Part shown: positions 17,201 to 25,434 of the stretch, one piece after another
How the letters are laid out: each line of letters opens with the position of its first letter
How positions within the stretch are numbered: the stretch's first letter is position 1
Assembly (NCBI GenBank): GCA_964408735.1
Contig: CAYPAX010000017.1
Coordinates: 1 to 58,606 of the forward strand
Length of the DNA stretch: 58,606 bases
Reading direction: 5' to 3'
Origin: UBA7887 sp964408735
GTDB taxonomy: Bacteria > Pseudomonadota > Alphaproteobacteria > UBA7887
Notes under the pieces: generated by a model
Told to the model about the DNA's origin: nothing
The model's input: the letters and a program-made list of their open reading frames with translations, nothing else
Database searches by the model: none
Position numbers and translations under genes: made by a program

Positions 17201-17368
17201 GAAATCGGGATTGTTGGCGCTTAAGGATTCCTCGACATAGGGCGCCAGAATCGCCAGGGAAACGGGCCCTGTCGACAAGCGCCAGACGCCAAGGCCAAAG
17301 GCGACGGTCGCAAGGCCGATGGCGATGGCGCAAACGTGGTAGACCAATTTTGTCGTGGGACCTATCAC
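14237..17368 (-). CDS. Large AsmA/YhdP-like envelope protein (DUF3971 type)
   Basis: A protein of about 1043 residues with one N-terminal membrane anchor (near VCAIAIGLATVAFGLGVWRL), followed by a very long beta-rich periplasmic region. Its C-terminal section contains GTIVPAYILNSALGNIPVIG and FAATYAVKGPRDNPQVTVNP. That ending is the hallmark of the YhdP/AsmA-like C-terminal domain, which bridges inner and outer membranes in phospholipid transport. I place the start at GTG 17368; a TTG at 17347 is an alternative, and the frame open to 17902 runs antisense through glnE and is not real. It is divergent from glnE across about 45 bases. The exact lipid cargo is not known. Confidence 0.85.
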   Translation of the reverse strand: MIGPTTKLVYHVCAIAIGLATVAFGLGVWRLSTGPVSLAILAPYVEESLSANNPDFRFYFDDLVLSWQGWERTFDVRAIGVSAYRTDATAMAGVPEMGIRISIPALLKGFIAPTKLELFGPSVRIVRGADGKIDLGFANRVGESGEAVGNALFDELLLPLDREMAGGYLRRISIIEGHISVRDEGLDIDWSAPVSELFLERHENGVRSRAALSLAVGVEEIELDVVAQYRLGEARLDLTVNFDHLVPAALAVAHPTLTGLADLDLPLTGYVDAVVGANGELGAITFDFAGGPGRLALPLPIAPEALRSIVDMRASGSLDGALTRLSLDTLAVDFGGPRIAMAGEFSGDWSAPDTKAEIRLANIPIDSIDRYWPTSVATNGRRWVVERMSAGTVEEMTITLDLGAADWPGENLRPDAVVGLFRIADAQIVYMPGMPPVVGLEGAGRFDPRGLTAEVLAGSAGPLAIHGANVLIDAERDAVGVAEVDVSFSGGLARALAALDKPPFGYVGDIGLDPADIAGRVQGDLSLALPLLDDPPLSSMEIALGADLFELAIPGRALGGIVEGGLHNGEAALLLDGAGFDLSGEGLLAGTPVEFHWRENFSPATGTLKRRLDLAGSIDDAARVRAGLADPAIRGPLDAELRLVESAAGLLTGELDIDGKAADLRLPELDWHKLPGGQAEARFALEWQDGALRRLTQFGLLADGLAAAGSAERDASGVWTVGFDRLAAGLTDIRGSVRLENDGRLVVGVSGSSLDLRPLMAHVQDTPDAAGVAPIDLNAAVDLVVAGEDTFLHQVNAKARYDGRRLEQASLDFAFGEARDLSLRLASAGASQRVAVLTSANAGAVVAALGLTSNMVGGAMQIEAVIDDSYADAPIAGVFEIDDFHIVDAPVLARILSLVSITGALEMLGGDGMPFSRLNAPFSYDGSVIRFEDARAYGLSFGITMEGGVDLDQDLADLKGTIVPAYILNSALGNIPVIGDILTGGEGKGIFAATYAVKGPRDNPQVTVNPLAALAPGILRELFGGFEPGEAGDTDPTDSRLVR

Positions 17369-17413
17369 GGTTTCCGTGTTTCCGAAGCGAACCTGTTGCG
17401 GCGAAGAGAGCGA

Positions 17414-20359
17414 ATGCTGGAACCTCCTAACATTAGAGCCATACCTGCCGCCAGCGATGCGGACGCAGCGGAGCGCGGTCTTGAGGATTGGCGCGGCGCC
17501 GCAGACGCTGTTCTGCTCGACAACGAGGCCGGTGCCGCGGTGCTTACGGCCCTTTTCGGCAATGCGCCGTTTCTCGGCCAATGCGCCCTGCACCACCCCG
17601 ATAGCCTGATCGATACCTTGCAGCTGGGACCCGAGCGTACCCTGGCGGCCCTGGTTCGTGGTCTCGACGAGCAGGTCGTGGCGGCACGCAGCGACGAGGC
17701 GCAGACCATGGCGCTGCTGCGCCAGGCCAGGCGCAAGGCTGCGCTGATCATCGGCACGGCCGACGTGGCGTTGGGCTGGTCGGGCGCGCGGGTAACAGCG
17801 GCGCTGAGCCGCTTCGCTGCCGGCGCCCTGCGCCACGGCGTCGACCATTTGTTGGCGGCGGCGGCCGAAGCGGGCGATCTCGATCCGGCCGACCCGGCCC
17901 ATCCCAGCCGTGGCTCGGGTTTCGTCGTGCTCGGCATGGGCAAGCTCGGCGGCGGCGAACTCAACTATTCCAGCGATGTCGACCTGATCGTGCTCTACGA
18001 CCCGGAGATCACGCCCTACCGGGGGCGGCGGGAGCTACCCGATTTCTTTGTGCGCCTGACCCGCAAGCTGGCCGGGCTGCTGGAAGCGCCAACCGGAGAC
18101 GGCTATGTCTGCCGCGTCGATCTCAGGCTGCGACCCGACCCTTCCGCCACGCCCCCGGCCATCTCGCTGCCTGCGGCCGAGGGCTATTACGCCAGCCTGG
18201 GCCAGAATTGGGAGCGGGCGGCGATGATCAAGGCCCGGCCGGTGGCAGGCGACGGCATCGCCGGCACTGCCTTCCTGCGTGCGCTGCGGCCCTTCATGTG
18301 GCGCAAGCATCTCGACTTTGCCGCCATCCAGGATATCCATTCCATCAAGCGCCAGATCCATGCCCACAAAGGCGGCGGCGAGGTTGCCGTCAACGGCCAC
18401 AACGTCAAGCTCGGCGCCGGCGGCATTCGCGAGATCGAGTTCTTCGCCCAGACCCAGCAGCTGATTTGGGGCGGACGCTACCAGTCCCTGCGGGTCCGCC
18501 GGACCGAGGCCGCCCTGCACGCCTTGCACGCGCTCGAACGTGTCACGGATGCGGAAATGCACGAACTCGTCGAGTCCTATTGGTATCTGCGCCGGGTCGA
18601 GCACCGGCTGCAGATGGTGAACGACCAGCAGACCCATGTGCTGCCCGACGACGACGACGGCATGGCCAGGGTCGCCACCTTCCTCGGCTACGACGACCTC
18701 GGCGTCTTCGTGACCCACCTGCGTGGCCATCTGGAAAGGGTCAGCGCCCATTGCGGACGGCTGTTCGGGGATGCGCCGGGCCTGGCCGCGCCGGATGCGG
18801 TCGGCGGCAATCTGGTCTTCACCAGCGGCGACCACGATCCGGGAACCATGGAAACCCTGACGCGCATGGGCTTTCGCAATCCCGCCGCAGTCTCGAACGC
18901 GATCCGCGCCTGGCATCATGGGCGCATTCCAGCCACCCGCAGCACGCGCTCGCGCGAGCTGTTGACGGAACTCGTGCCGAGCATGCTCGGCGCCTTCGCG
19001 CGCACCTCCGATCCCGATCAGGCCTTCGCCCGTTTCGACGGTTTCCTCGCCAACCTGCCTTCGGGCGTGCAGCTCTTTTCGCTTTTTCAGGCGGCGCCGA
19101 AGCTGCTCGACCTGGTTGCCGAGATCACGGGCGCCGCACCGCGCATCGCGGACTATCTGGCACGCCATGCTGACGTGTTCGACGCCGTGCTCGCCCATGG
19201 CTTCTACGACGACCTGCCCGACAAGGCCGCCTTGCGCGAGACCCTGGAGCACGAGCTATCCATTGCCAACGATTTCCAGGACCGCCTCGACATCGCACGC
19301 AAGTGGGCCGGCGACACTAAGTTCCAGGTCAGCGTGCAGCAATTGCTGGCACTGCGCGACACGACGGCCTCGGCGCCATCGCTGACCGCGGTCGCCGACG
19401 TGCTGATCGAGGCCATGATGGCGGCGGTGGAGGACGAGCTCGCCGTCCGCCACGGCCGCATGCCGGGTGGCGCGCTGGCAGTGGTTGGCTATGGCAAGCT
19501 CGGCAGCGGCCTGCTGGCGCGCGGCTCGGACCTGGACATGGTCTTCGTCTACCGCTCGCCCGGGCCGAGCGCGGAATCCGACGGCGAGCGGCCGTTGTCG
19601 CCACCCGTTTACTATGCCCGCCTGTGCCAACGGCTGATCACCGCGCTCAGCGCGCAGACCGGCGGCGGCCTGCTCTACGAGGTCGATACGCGCCTGCGCC
19701 CGATGGGCGAGGACGGGCCGCTGGCCTCCGAAATCGAGGGCTTCGTCCGCTATTACCGCGAAGACGCATGGACCTGGGAGCAAATGGCGCTGACCCGCGC
19801 CCGTGTCGTGCTTGGCCCCGACGACCTTCGCGCAGACATCGAGGCAGCGGTCGCCGACGTGCTTGGCCGGGAACGCAACGCCGAAGCCTTGGCCACCGAG
19901 GTGCGGGACATGCGCGAGCGCATAGCCGGAGAACATGGCGACGATGACATCTTCGCGGTCAAGCATGTGCGCGGCGGGCTGATGGATGTGGAGTTCATCG
20001 TCCAGTACCTGGTATTGCGCGATGCCTGCCGCCATCCGGCTGTGATGCAAACGAACACCCTCGATGCCCTCGCTGCCCTGGCCGAGGCGGGTAGCATGGA
20101 TAGTCAGGCGGCCCACGATCTCGCCGCGGCCGCACGCCTGTTCTACGATGTGCAGGCGATGACGAGGCTGGCTTTGAGTGGCAGCTTCGATCGCGATAGC
20201 GCACCCGAGGGCATGCGCCGGGCACTCTGCCGCGCCGCTGACGCGGTTGACTTCGCCGACCTCGAAGCGAAACTTCGCCAGGCGCAGGCGGAGGTGCGCC
20301 GCCACTTCGCCGAGATCATTGGGGCGGCAGCAAGAACAGAAAACGAAGACCAGGAGTAG
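17414..20359 (+). CDS. glnE: Glutamine synthetase adenylyltransferase/adenylyl-removing enzyme
   Basis: A 981-residue bifunctional enzyme that adds AMP to glutamine synthetase and removes it, in response to PII and glutamine. It has two nucleotidyltransferase domains. The first carries VVLGMGKLGGGELNYSSDVD and the second AVVGYGKLGSGLLARGSDLD. Each has the paired acidic metal ligands, and each is followed by a helical PII-uridylyl-type domain. The ATG at 17414 (MLEPPNIRA) follows GAAGAGAG; the frame is open 26 codons further up, into the divergent gene's start region. bcp starts six bases after the stop. Confidence 0.96.
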   Translation: MLEPPNIRAIPAASDADAAERGLEDWRGAADAVLLDNEAGAAVLTALFGNAPFLGQCALHHPDSLIDTLQLGPERTLAALVRGLDEQVVAARSDEAQTMALLRQARRKAALIIGTADVALGWSGARVTAALSRFAAGALRHGVDHLLAAAAEAGDLDPADPAHPSRGSGFVVLGMGKLGGGELNYSSDVDLIVLYDPEITPYRGRRELPDFFVRLTRKLAGLLEAPTGDGYVCRVDLRLRPDPSATPPAISLPAAEGYYASLGQNWERAAMIKARPVAGDGIAGTAFLRALRPFMWRKHLDFAAIQDIHSIKRQIHAHKGGGEVAVNGHNVKLGAGGIREIEFFAQTQQLIWGGRYQSLRVRRTEAALHALHALERVTDAEMHELVESYWYLRRVEHRLQMVNDQQTHVLPDDDDGMARVATFLGYDDLGVFVTHLRGHLERVSAHCGRLFGDAPGLAAPDAVGGNLVFTSGDHDPGTMETLTRMGFRNPAAVSNAIRAWHHGRIPATRSTRSRELLTELVPSMLGAFARTSDPDQAFARFDGFLANLPSGVQLFSLFQAAPKLLDLVAEITGAAPRIADYLARHADVFDAVLAHGFYDDLPDKAALRETLEHELSIANDFQDRLDIARKWAGDTKFQVSVQQLLALRDTTASAPSLTAVADVLIEAMMAAVEDELAVRHGRMPGGALAVVGYGKLGSGLLARGSDLDMVFVYRSPGPSAESDGERPLSPPVYYARLCQRLITALSAQTGGGLLYEVDTRLRPMGEDGPLASEIEGFVRYYREDAWTWEQMALTRARVVLGPDDLRADIEAAVADVLGRERNAEALATEVRDMRERIAGEHGDDDIFAVKHVRGGLMDVEFIVQYLVLRDACRHPAVMQTNTLDALAALAEAGSMDSQAAHDLAAAARLFYDVQAMTRLALSGSFDRDSAPEGMRRALCRAADAVDFADLEAKLRQAQAEVRRHFAEIIGAAARTENEDQE

Positions 20360-20364
20360 ATGCG

Positions 20365-20835
20365 ATGAGTGACAAGGTATCCGTGGGCGACAAGGCTCCG
20401 AAATTTGCTCTTCCCGCCTCGGGCGGCGAGGGCATCGCGCTTGGCGATTTCAAGGGCAAGACGCTGGTGCTCTATTTCTACCCCAAGGACGACACCGCCG
20501 GCTGCACCAAGGAGGCCATCGCCTTTACGGACCGTGTCGGCGACTTCGAGGCAGCCGGCGCGGCTGTCATCGGCGCGTCGAAGGATCCGGTACGTAACCA
20601 CGACAAGTTCATCGCCAAGCACGAACTCGGTGTGGCGCTCGTCTCGGACGAGGAAGGCACGCTGTGTGAGGACTACGGGGTCTGGGTGCAGAAAAGCATG
20701 TATGGCCGCAAATATATGGGCATAGAGCGCTCCACCTTCGTGATCGACGGCAAGGGCGTGATTCGCGCCGCCTGGCGCAAGGTCAAGGTGCCGGGACATG
20801 TCGAGGAGGTTTTGGCGGCGGTCCAGGACTTGTGA
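20365..20835 (+). CDS. bcp: Thiol peroxidase, BCP/PrxQ type
   Basis: A 156-residue peroxiredoxin that reduces hydroperoxides. The peroxidatic cysteine is C47 in DTAGCTKEAIAF. The resolving cysteine found five residues later in E. coli BCP is replaced by isoleucine here. The only other cysteine is C101 in GTLCEDYG, so this is either a one-cysteine form or uses an atypical partner. The FYPKDDT and SFVID-like (STFVIDGKG) segments are normal. It follows glnE by six bases, and its stop overlaps the GTG of the next gene. Confidence 0.94.
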   Translation: MSDKVSVGDKAPKFALPASGGEGIALGDFKGKTLVLYFYPKDDTAGCTKEAIAFTDRVGDFEAAGAAVIGASKDPVRNHDKFIAKHELGVALVSDEEGTLCEDYGVWVQKSMYGRKYMGIERSTFVIDGKGVIRAAWRKVKVPGHVEEVLAAVQDL

Positions 20836-21605
20836 GCCTCACTGCCGCCGCCTGCGCCATACTGCACGCCGCGGAGCCGGCCGGGAAATGCGCCCTGGCG
20901 GCGACCATGGCGGCAGCCTGGGCGAATGGCACGATTCCGCAGATCGGCAACGCCAGTCCGCCGGCGCGACCGGCGCGGCCCTCGCTGCCACAATTGGTGC
21001 CGCCGCGCGAGGTGCGGAAACGCCGCCGCCGCGGCCGCGGCCGTTTCCCGCTTCTGCATGCCATTGCGCATATCGAGCTCAACGCCATCGACCTCGCCGC
21101 CGACATCCTCGCCCGATTTGCGCCCGAGGCACCTCGTGCGTTTTGCGACGACTGGGTTCGGGTCGCAGCGGAAGAGGCAAAGCATTACGGCCTGCTTGTA
21201 GAGCGTCTTGCCGCCCTCGGCGGTGTTTATGGCGACCTGCCCGCCCATGACGGCCTCTGGCAGGCGGCAGAGGCCACCGCCGATGACGTGCTGGCGCGCC
21301 TCGCCGTGGTGCCGATGGTCCTCGAAGCCCGCGGCCTCGACGTCACGCCGGGCATGATCGCCGACCTCGGCCGCGGCGGCGATGAGGAAAGCGCTGCGGT
21401 GCTGCAGCTGATCTACGAGGAGGAGATCGGCCATGTCGCCGCCGGCAATCGCTGGTTCCGGCATTTTTGCGCCGCCCGCGGCCTCAATGCCGACAGCCAT
21501 TGGCGCACCCTCGTCGCAGAGCGTTTCAAGGGTGAGCTGAAGCCACCCTTCAACACCGAGGCCCGCTCCCGCGCGGGCATGCCAGCGGCGCTTTATTCGC
21601 ACTAA
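20832..21605 (+). CDS. Ferritin-like protein, DUF455 family
   Basis: A 257-residue protein of the DUF455/COG2833 family with a predicted ferritin-like four-helix bundle. Pairs of acidic and histidine residues typical of di-iron sites occur in AIAHIELNAID, AAEEAKHYGLL and IYEEEIGHVAAG. The start is GTG at 20832, overlapping the bcp stop as GTGA. The N-terminal 70 residues are variable and end in a lysine/arginine cluster (KRRRRGRG). The function is unknown. Coupling to a peroxidase suggests a redox or peroxide role, which is inference. Confidence 0.88.
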   Translation: MSLTAAACAILHAAEPAGKCALAATMAAAWANGTIPQIGNASPPARPARPSLPQLVPPREVRKRRRRGRGRFPLLHAIAHIELNAIDLAADILARFAPEAPRAFCDDWVRVAAEEAKHYGLLVERLAALGGVYGDLPAHDGLWQAAEATADDVLARLAVVPMVLEARGLDVTPGMIADLGRGGDEESAAVLQLIYEEEIGHVAAGNRWFRHFCAARGLNADSHWRTLVAERFKGELKPPFNTEARSRAGMPAALYSH

Positions 21606-21955
21606 TTCAAGCCCTTCATAAAGTCGATCAGTGCCGCCCGCTCATCCGCATCGGCAATGCCTTTCAGGCGCTTGTTGCTGCCCGGCACCACGCCTTGCGG
21701 GTCTTGCAGATAGACGTCGAGCGTCTCGGCATCCCAGACTAGGTCCGAGTCCCGATGGGCGGGCGAATAGCGAAAGCCCTCGACGGCGCCCGCCGCGCGC
21801 CCGAAGACGCCAAAGAGATTTGGCCCGGTCTTGTTGCCCGCCCCGGCTTCCGCGGCATGGCAGATCTTGCAGCGCTGCTCGAAGCTACGCTCGCCGTCAG
21901 CAAGCGCCGGCGCCGCGACGGTGGCCAAGACCAGACTGAGCGCCAGCCACTTCAT
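21602..21955 (-). CDS. Small secreted class I cytochrome c with no Met heme ligand
   Basis: A 117-residue periplasmic cytochrome with a signal peptide (MKWLALSLVLATVAAPALAD) and the heme motif CKICH at residues 29-33. The GPNLFGVFGR and FMKGLN ends match cytochrome c2/c550-type proteins. The segment that normally supplies the axial methionine (PGTKM or PGNKM) reads PGSNKRLKGI, so no methionine is available; K95 or another residue may ligate the heme, or the site may be open. The start overlaps the stop of the dioxygenase-like gene by four bases (ATGA). The tail overlaps the DUF455 gene. Confidence 0.9.
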   Translation of the reverse strand: MKWLALSLVLATVAAPALADGERSFEQRCKICHAAEAGAGNKTGPNLFGVFGRAAGAVEGFRYSPAHRDSDLVWDAETLDVYLQDPQGVVPGSNKRLKGIADADERAALIDFMKGLN

Positions 21956-22725
21956 ACCTTGTAGGCGTATTCCTTGCCCGCTTCGCGCTCGATATCGGGC
22001 GGGAAGCTCTTGCGCTTCGCGGCGAAATAGCTCTCCCGGTGATCGCCTTCGCGAGCCCGGCCGTAAGTGACCAGGAGCACGCGCCGCCGCGCGTCCGTGT
22101 CATTGGGCGCCGAGCGGTGCGGGGCATAGGAATCGAAAAACAGGGCGTCGACGGGCTGCGTCGGAAAACGCTCGAATGCAACGCCGTCAAGCTGGCTGCC
22201 CTGCAAGGGCTCCCACAAATTGCCGATCAGGCCGCGCCGGTTATGCCCGGCGGCAAGCTCGAGGCAGCCGTTCTCGACCGTCGCCGGATCGATCGAGACC
22301 ATGGCTGTCAGATGCAGCCCGCCATGGTCCTCCCAGCCCGCCTGGGCATCCTGGTGGGGCTCGAAGCCGTGCCCGCCCGGCATCTTGAAATTGATCTTCT
22401 CCTTGAACAGAACCGCCGGCTCGCCGAATAGCGCGGAGGCGCGCCCGAGCAGGTCGGGGCCATGCATGACCGCGTGCAGCCCGCCGTGATAGCCATCGAA
22501 ATACTCGATGCGCGCCAGCACCTTCTGCGCCGCATCGCGCAAGGAATCCTCGTAATAGAACCAGGCACCGCCGGGCTTTTCGCCGGTCGCTTCCAGCGCA
22601 TCGACCATGGCGCTCAATTGCGCCAGCCGCTCGCCGCCAAACAGGCCGGGAACCGCCACATAGCCATCGCCGCGAAAGCGCGCAATCGCAGCATCATCGA
22701 AATCGGGGGTCCCTGGGCTCACCAC
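21952..22725 (-). CDS. Phytanoyl-CoA dioxygenase (PhyH) family protein
   Basis: A 257-residue Fe(II)/2-oxoglutarate oxygenase-like protein. The metal triad appears as H and D in FEPHQDAQAGW and a distal histidine in DSYAPHRSAPN, followed by arginines in ARRRVLLVTYG that can bind 2-oxoglutarate. PhyH proteins hydroxylate many small substrates, so the substrate cannot be named. The start is a double GTG (22725/22722) behind GAGGTGA. It is translationally coupled to the downstream cytochrome c. Confidence 0.88.
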   Translation of the reverse strand: MVSPGTPDFDDAAIARFRGDGYVAVPGLFGGERLAQLSAMVDALEATGEKPGGAWFYYEDSLRDAAQKVLARIEYFDGYHGGLHAVMHGPDLLGRASALFGEPAVLFKEKINFKMPGGHGFEPHQDAQAGWEDHGGLHLTAMVSIDPATVENGCLELAAGHNRRGLIGNLWEPLQGSQLDGVAFERFPTQPVDALFFDSYAPHRSAPNDTDARRRVLLVTYGRAREGDHRESYFAAKRKSFPPDIEREAGKEYAYKV

Positions 22726-22792
22726 TCACCTCGTTTCCGGCCTCACGCGGTTGTCAGCAAACGCCTGTTGCGCCCACCGCTCTGTCAGCGGA

Positions 22793-22801
22793 TGCTATGA
22801 T
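22793..22801 (+). promoter_or_regulatory. Possible extended -10 promoter for the spondin-domain gene
   Basis: TGCTATGAT fits the extended -10 pattern TGnTATAAT with one mismatch and lies about 65 bases before the ATG at 22867. No good -35 hexamer is seen at the right distance. It is the best promoter-like word in the 141-base gap 22726-22866. Confidence 0.35.
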
Positions 22802-22866
22802 ACGCGAGGCTGTAGGAATACCCAGAACCGTAGCAAGCGGTCATTGACCAATCTGAAGGTGGAGGC

Positions 22867-23775
22867 ATGAACATGAAATCACTCTTAACCACGACCGCCA
22901 TCGCGGCACTGAGCATCGCGCTCGCAGGCGAAGCTTTGCAGGCGATGCCCTTGCAGATGCGCGACCAGGCACCGGCCGTCGGCGCGCGCCAGTCGAACAC
23001 CTATCATGGCCCAGGCTCGAGCCATCGCGGCCAGGGCGGCTCGACCGCCGGCGGCGGAGTCAGCAGCGAAAGCGCGCCCGCCGCCACCACCGCCTGGATG
23101 CAGGACCAGGAAGTGATGAGCACGCGGCAGGGGCGCACGGAGATCATCGTGCGCATAGAGAACATCTCGCCCCACGACGCGCTGGTCTTCTCGGACGGCA
23201 GTAGCCAGGCCGCGGGCATGTCCCATGGCGTCTATGCCATCCATCAGGACGGCTGGCCGGTCTACGAGCCCGGCGAATGGACATTGCCCGCGACGGGCCT
23301 CGAACGGCTGGCCGAGGACGGCAATGTGCGGCCCATGCAGGCCTATCTGGAAAAGCATCCCGATGTGGTCGAATCGGGCATCTTCTACAAGCCCCTCGGG
23401 TCGGACAGCGACGGCGAGCTTTGGCCGGGCGATGTCTACGAATTCCACATCACCGCCAATCCGGGCGAGATGTTGTCATTCGCCACCATGCTGATGCAGT
23501 CCAACGACATCATCTACGGGCCTGTCGACGGCCGCCTGCCGCTGTTTACCAGCAACGGCATCCTGCGCACCGGCGACATCAGCGGCAAGATCGGCATTTT
23601 CGACGCCGGCACCGAGGCCAACGAGGATCCGCTGACCGGGCCGAATGTCGGGCTCAACCAGCAATGGCTGGATTCCGGCGAGGCCGAGGACGAGGCGGTG
23701 CGCGATCCCGATGACGGCTTCCCCTACCCGGCAGCCAGTACGATTATGCGCATTACGGTGCGCGCCGCGAACTGA
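22867..23775 (+). CDS. Secreted spondin-domain protein
   Basis: A 302-residue exported protein. The signal peptide (MNMKSLLTTTAIAALSIALA) ends near residue 27. A glycine/serine-rich linker follows (about 40-75), and a spondin_N-type domain begins at EIIVRIENISP. Recognisable landmarks are SDGSSQAAGMSHGVYAIHQDG, LERLAEDGN and GDVYEFHITANPGEMLSFATM with MQSNDIIYGP. In animals this domain is extracellular; bacterial members are found in secreted proteins of unknown role. The C-terminus is acidic. The ATG follows GGTGGAGG. Confidence 0.85.
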   Translation: MNMKSLLTTTAIAALSIALAGEALQAMPLQMRDQAPAVGARQSNTYHGPGSSHRGQGGSTAGGGVSSESAPAATTAWMQDQEVMSTRQGRTEIIVRIENISPHDALVFSDGSSQAAGMSHGVYAIHQDGWPVYEPGEWTLPATGLERLAEDGNVRPMQAYLEKHPDVVESGIFYKPLGSDSDGELWPGDVYEFHITANPGEMLSFATMLMQSNDIIYGPVDGRLPLFTSNGILRTGDISGKIGIFDAGTEANEDPLTGPNVGLNQQWLDSGEAEDEAVRDPDDGFPYPAASTIMRITVRAAN

Positions 23776-24127
23776 GCGAACCAAGATGTCGCCATGGCTG
23801 GGCGCCGCAATCGGCTTCCCGGTCATGGCGTCGCTCACGGTCTGCAAGAGCCCTGCGGCCCGTACACCGGAGCCGCGACATGTTCTAATGTGCGGAAACC
23901 ATAGTCATTCGTGAGAACGAAACCATGGACGGGCAGAATATCCAGCCCGCCGGGCACAGGCGCACGTGTCCGATCCTGCGGTCACAGGACAAACAATCGA
24001 TTATGCTGGCGAACGATTTTATCTAAGAGTGTAGGAACCACAGGCACGGCTTTTGATCCGCGAGTCTTCAAGAATTTCGAGCATGTGCCTCCCTTCAGGC
24101 CATGGAACCGATTAACGTTGTAAAGTC
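23776..24127 (+). other. Intergenic gap with no supported gene
   Basis: These 352 bases lie between the spondin-domain gene and the lower-GC oxidoreductase pair. I see no complete gene, RNA or repeat. A short frame from about 23786 to 23914 has no family features or good ribosome site. Base composition falls from GC-rich to mixed about halfway, near 23900, which may be the left edge of a transferred segment. Confidence 0.6.
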
Positions 24128-25306
24128 ATGGCTGAATACAAAGCGGACATCGTAATTTTCGGCGCTGGAATCGCAGGTTTGTGGACATTCCAGCGGCTGA
24201 AAACGCTGGGCTATGATGCGCTGCTGCTGGAAGCGGAAGGAATCGGCGGCGGGCAGACGCTGGCCTCTCAGGGGATCATCCATTCCGGATTGAAATACAC
24301 TCTTGGCGGGAAAATCAACAAACTCGCCAAATCCATAAGCACCATGCCGGATTTGTGGCGCGCCGCACTTCGCGGCGAGGGAGAGGTGGATCTGTCCGCT
24401 GCGGGGCATGCCGCCATTGCCCCCCAGCATATGCTGATACCGCCCGGCACGATGGGCGGATTTCTCACACTGGTCACGAAAAAGATACTAGGCGGGAATG
24501 TGAAGGAGATTGCCGCACCGGACTGGCCGGAAGACATAAAGAAGACGGGCTTTTGCGGCACGGTAATCCGTATGAACGAGCCGGTGCTCGATATCGGGTC
24601 GGTCCTGCGCGCCCTGGCAGAGCCCCACAGGCAATCCATCCGCAGGATTGACTGCCCGGATAACCCGTTGGGGTTTCTTGAGGACCATAATATTACGGCG
24701 CGGCGCCTGATCTTTACCGGCGCCGGCAGCAATCACGAGATCGCGAAACGGCTCGGCCATGATGCTGGGCTGAAGACGCAAAGGCGCCCGCTCCTGATGG
24801 GGATGATGCGACCGGCGCCCTATCCGCTTCATGCGCATTTGGTCGGTCCTTCCCAAATCCCTTTGGCAACCGTTACCACGCACAAGATGAGGAATGGCAC
24901 GCTCATCTGGTATCTGGGCGGAGCCCTGGCCGAGCGCCCGAAAGAGGCGGACCGTGAGGCAGTCATTGCCGCGGCGAAAAAGGCCTTCTCAAAATATTTG
25001 CCGAATGTCGACCTTTCGAATGTGGAATGGGCGACCCTGCCCATCGACCGAGTAGAGGGAATGTCGGGGAGAGACGACCGGATGCCTGACACCCCAACGG
25101 TTCACGGAGTTGAAGGCGCGCTTTATGGGTGGCCGACCAAGTTGACTTTCGCGCCGATGCTGGCAAACCAGATTCTGGAGCGGCTGGAGGCGGAAGACAT
25201 TCGCCCGTCTGGAACGGCGACAGACTGGTCCTTCCTGCCCGAAGCGCCCTATAGTGAAGCTCCGTGGAATGCAGCATCATGGACAAAAGAACGGGAGTCG
25301 GAATAG
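24128..25306 (+). CDS. FAD-dependent oxidoreductase (DAO/glycerol-3-phosphate dehydrogenase-like)
   Basis: A 392-residue flavoprotein. The N-terminal Rossmann motif DIVIFGAGIAGLWTFQRL binds the FAD adenosine. ESEG-type (LLLEAEGIGGGQT) and SQGIIHSGLKY segments resemble the 2-hydroxyglutarate and glycerol-3-phosphate oxidase branch of the DAO family. A C-terminal GWPTKLTFAPMLANQILERL closes the FAD site. The substrate is not recognisable. The coding sequence is less GC-biased than its neighbours (many A/T third positions), suggesting transfer. It is followed on the same strand by an aldo/keto reductase, probably its operon partner. Confidence 0.85.
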   Translation: MAEYKADIVIFGAGIAGLWTFQRLKTLGYDALLLEAEGIGGGQTLASQGIIHSGLKYTLGGKINKLAKSISTMPDLWRAALRGEGEVDLSAAGHAAIAPQHMLIPPGTMGGFLTLVTKKILGGNVKEIAAPDWPEDIKKTGFCGTVIRMNEPVLDIGSVLRALAEPHRQSIRRIDCPDNPLGFLEDHNITARRLIFTGAGSNHEIAKRLGHDAGLKTQRRPLLMGMMRPAPYPLHAHLVGPSQIPLATVTTHKMRNGTLIWYLGGALAERPKEADREAVIAAAKKAFSKYLPNVDLSNVEWATLPIDRVEGMSGRDDRMPDTPTVHGVEGALYGWPTKLTFAPMLANQILERLEAEDIRPSGTATDWSFLPEAPYSEAPWNAASWTKERESE

Positions 25307-25434
25307 ACAGGGAATTCCGATTTTGACGATCCGAGGCTTAGAAATGGGCGTCTCTTACTTCGGTCATGCCCGGCTCAACCGAAAGCGACACTTCATCGGA
25401 CACCACGACACGCTCTAGCCTCAATGAATTTCTC

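Noticed and set aside
17369..17902. Upstream extension of the AsmA-like protein
   Set aside because: This 178-codon part runs antisense through the glnE start; the signal anchor begins only at about 17350.
18035..19252. 405-codon open frame antisense to glnE
   Set aside because: Lies entirely inside glnE with no recognisable domain or ribosome site.
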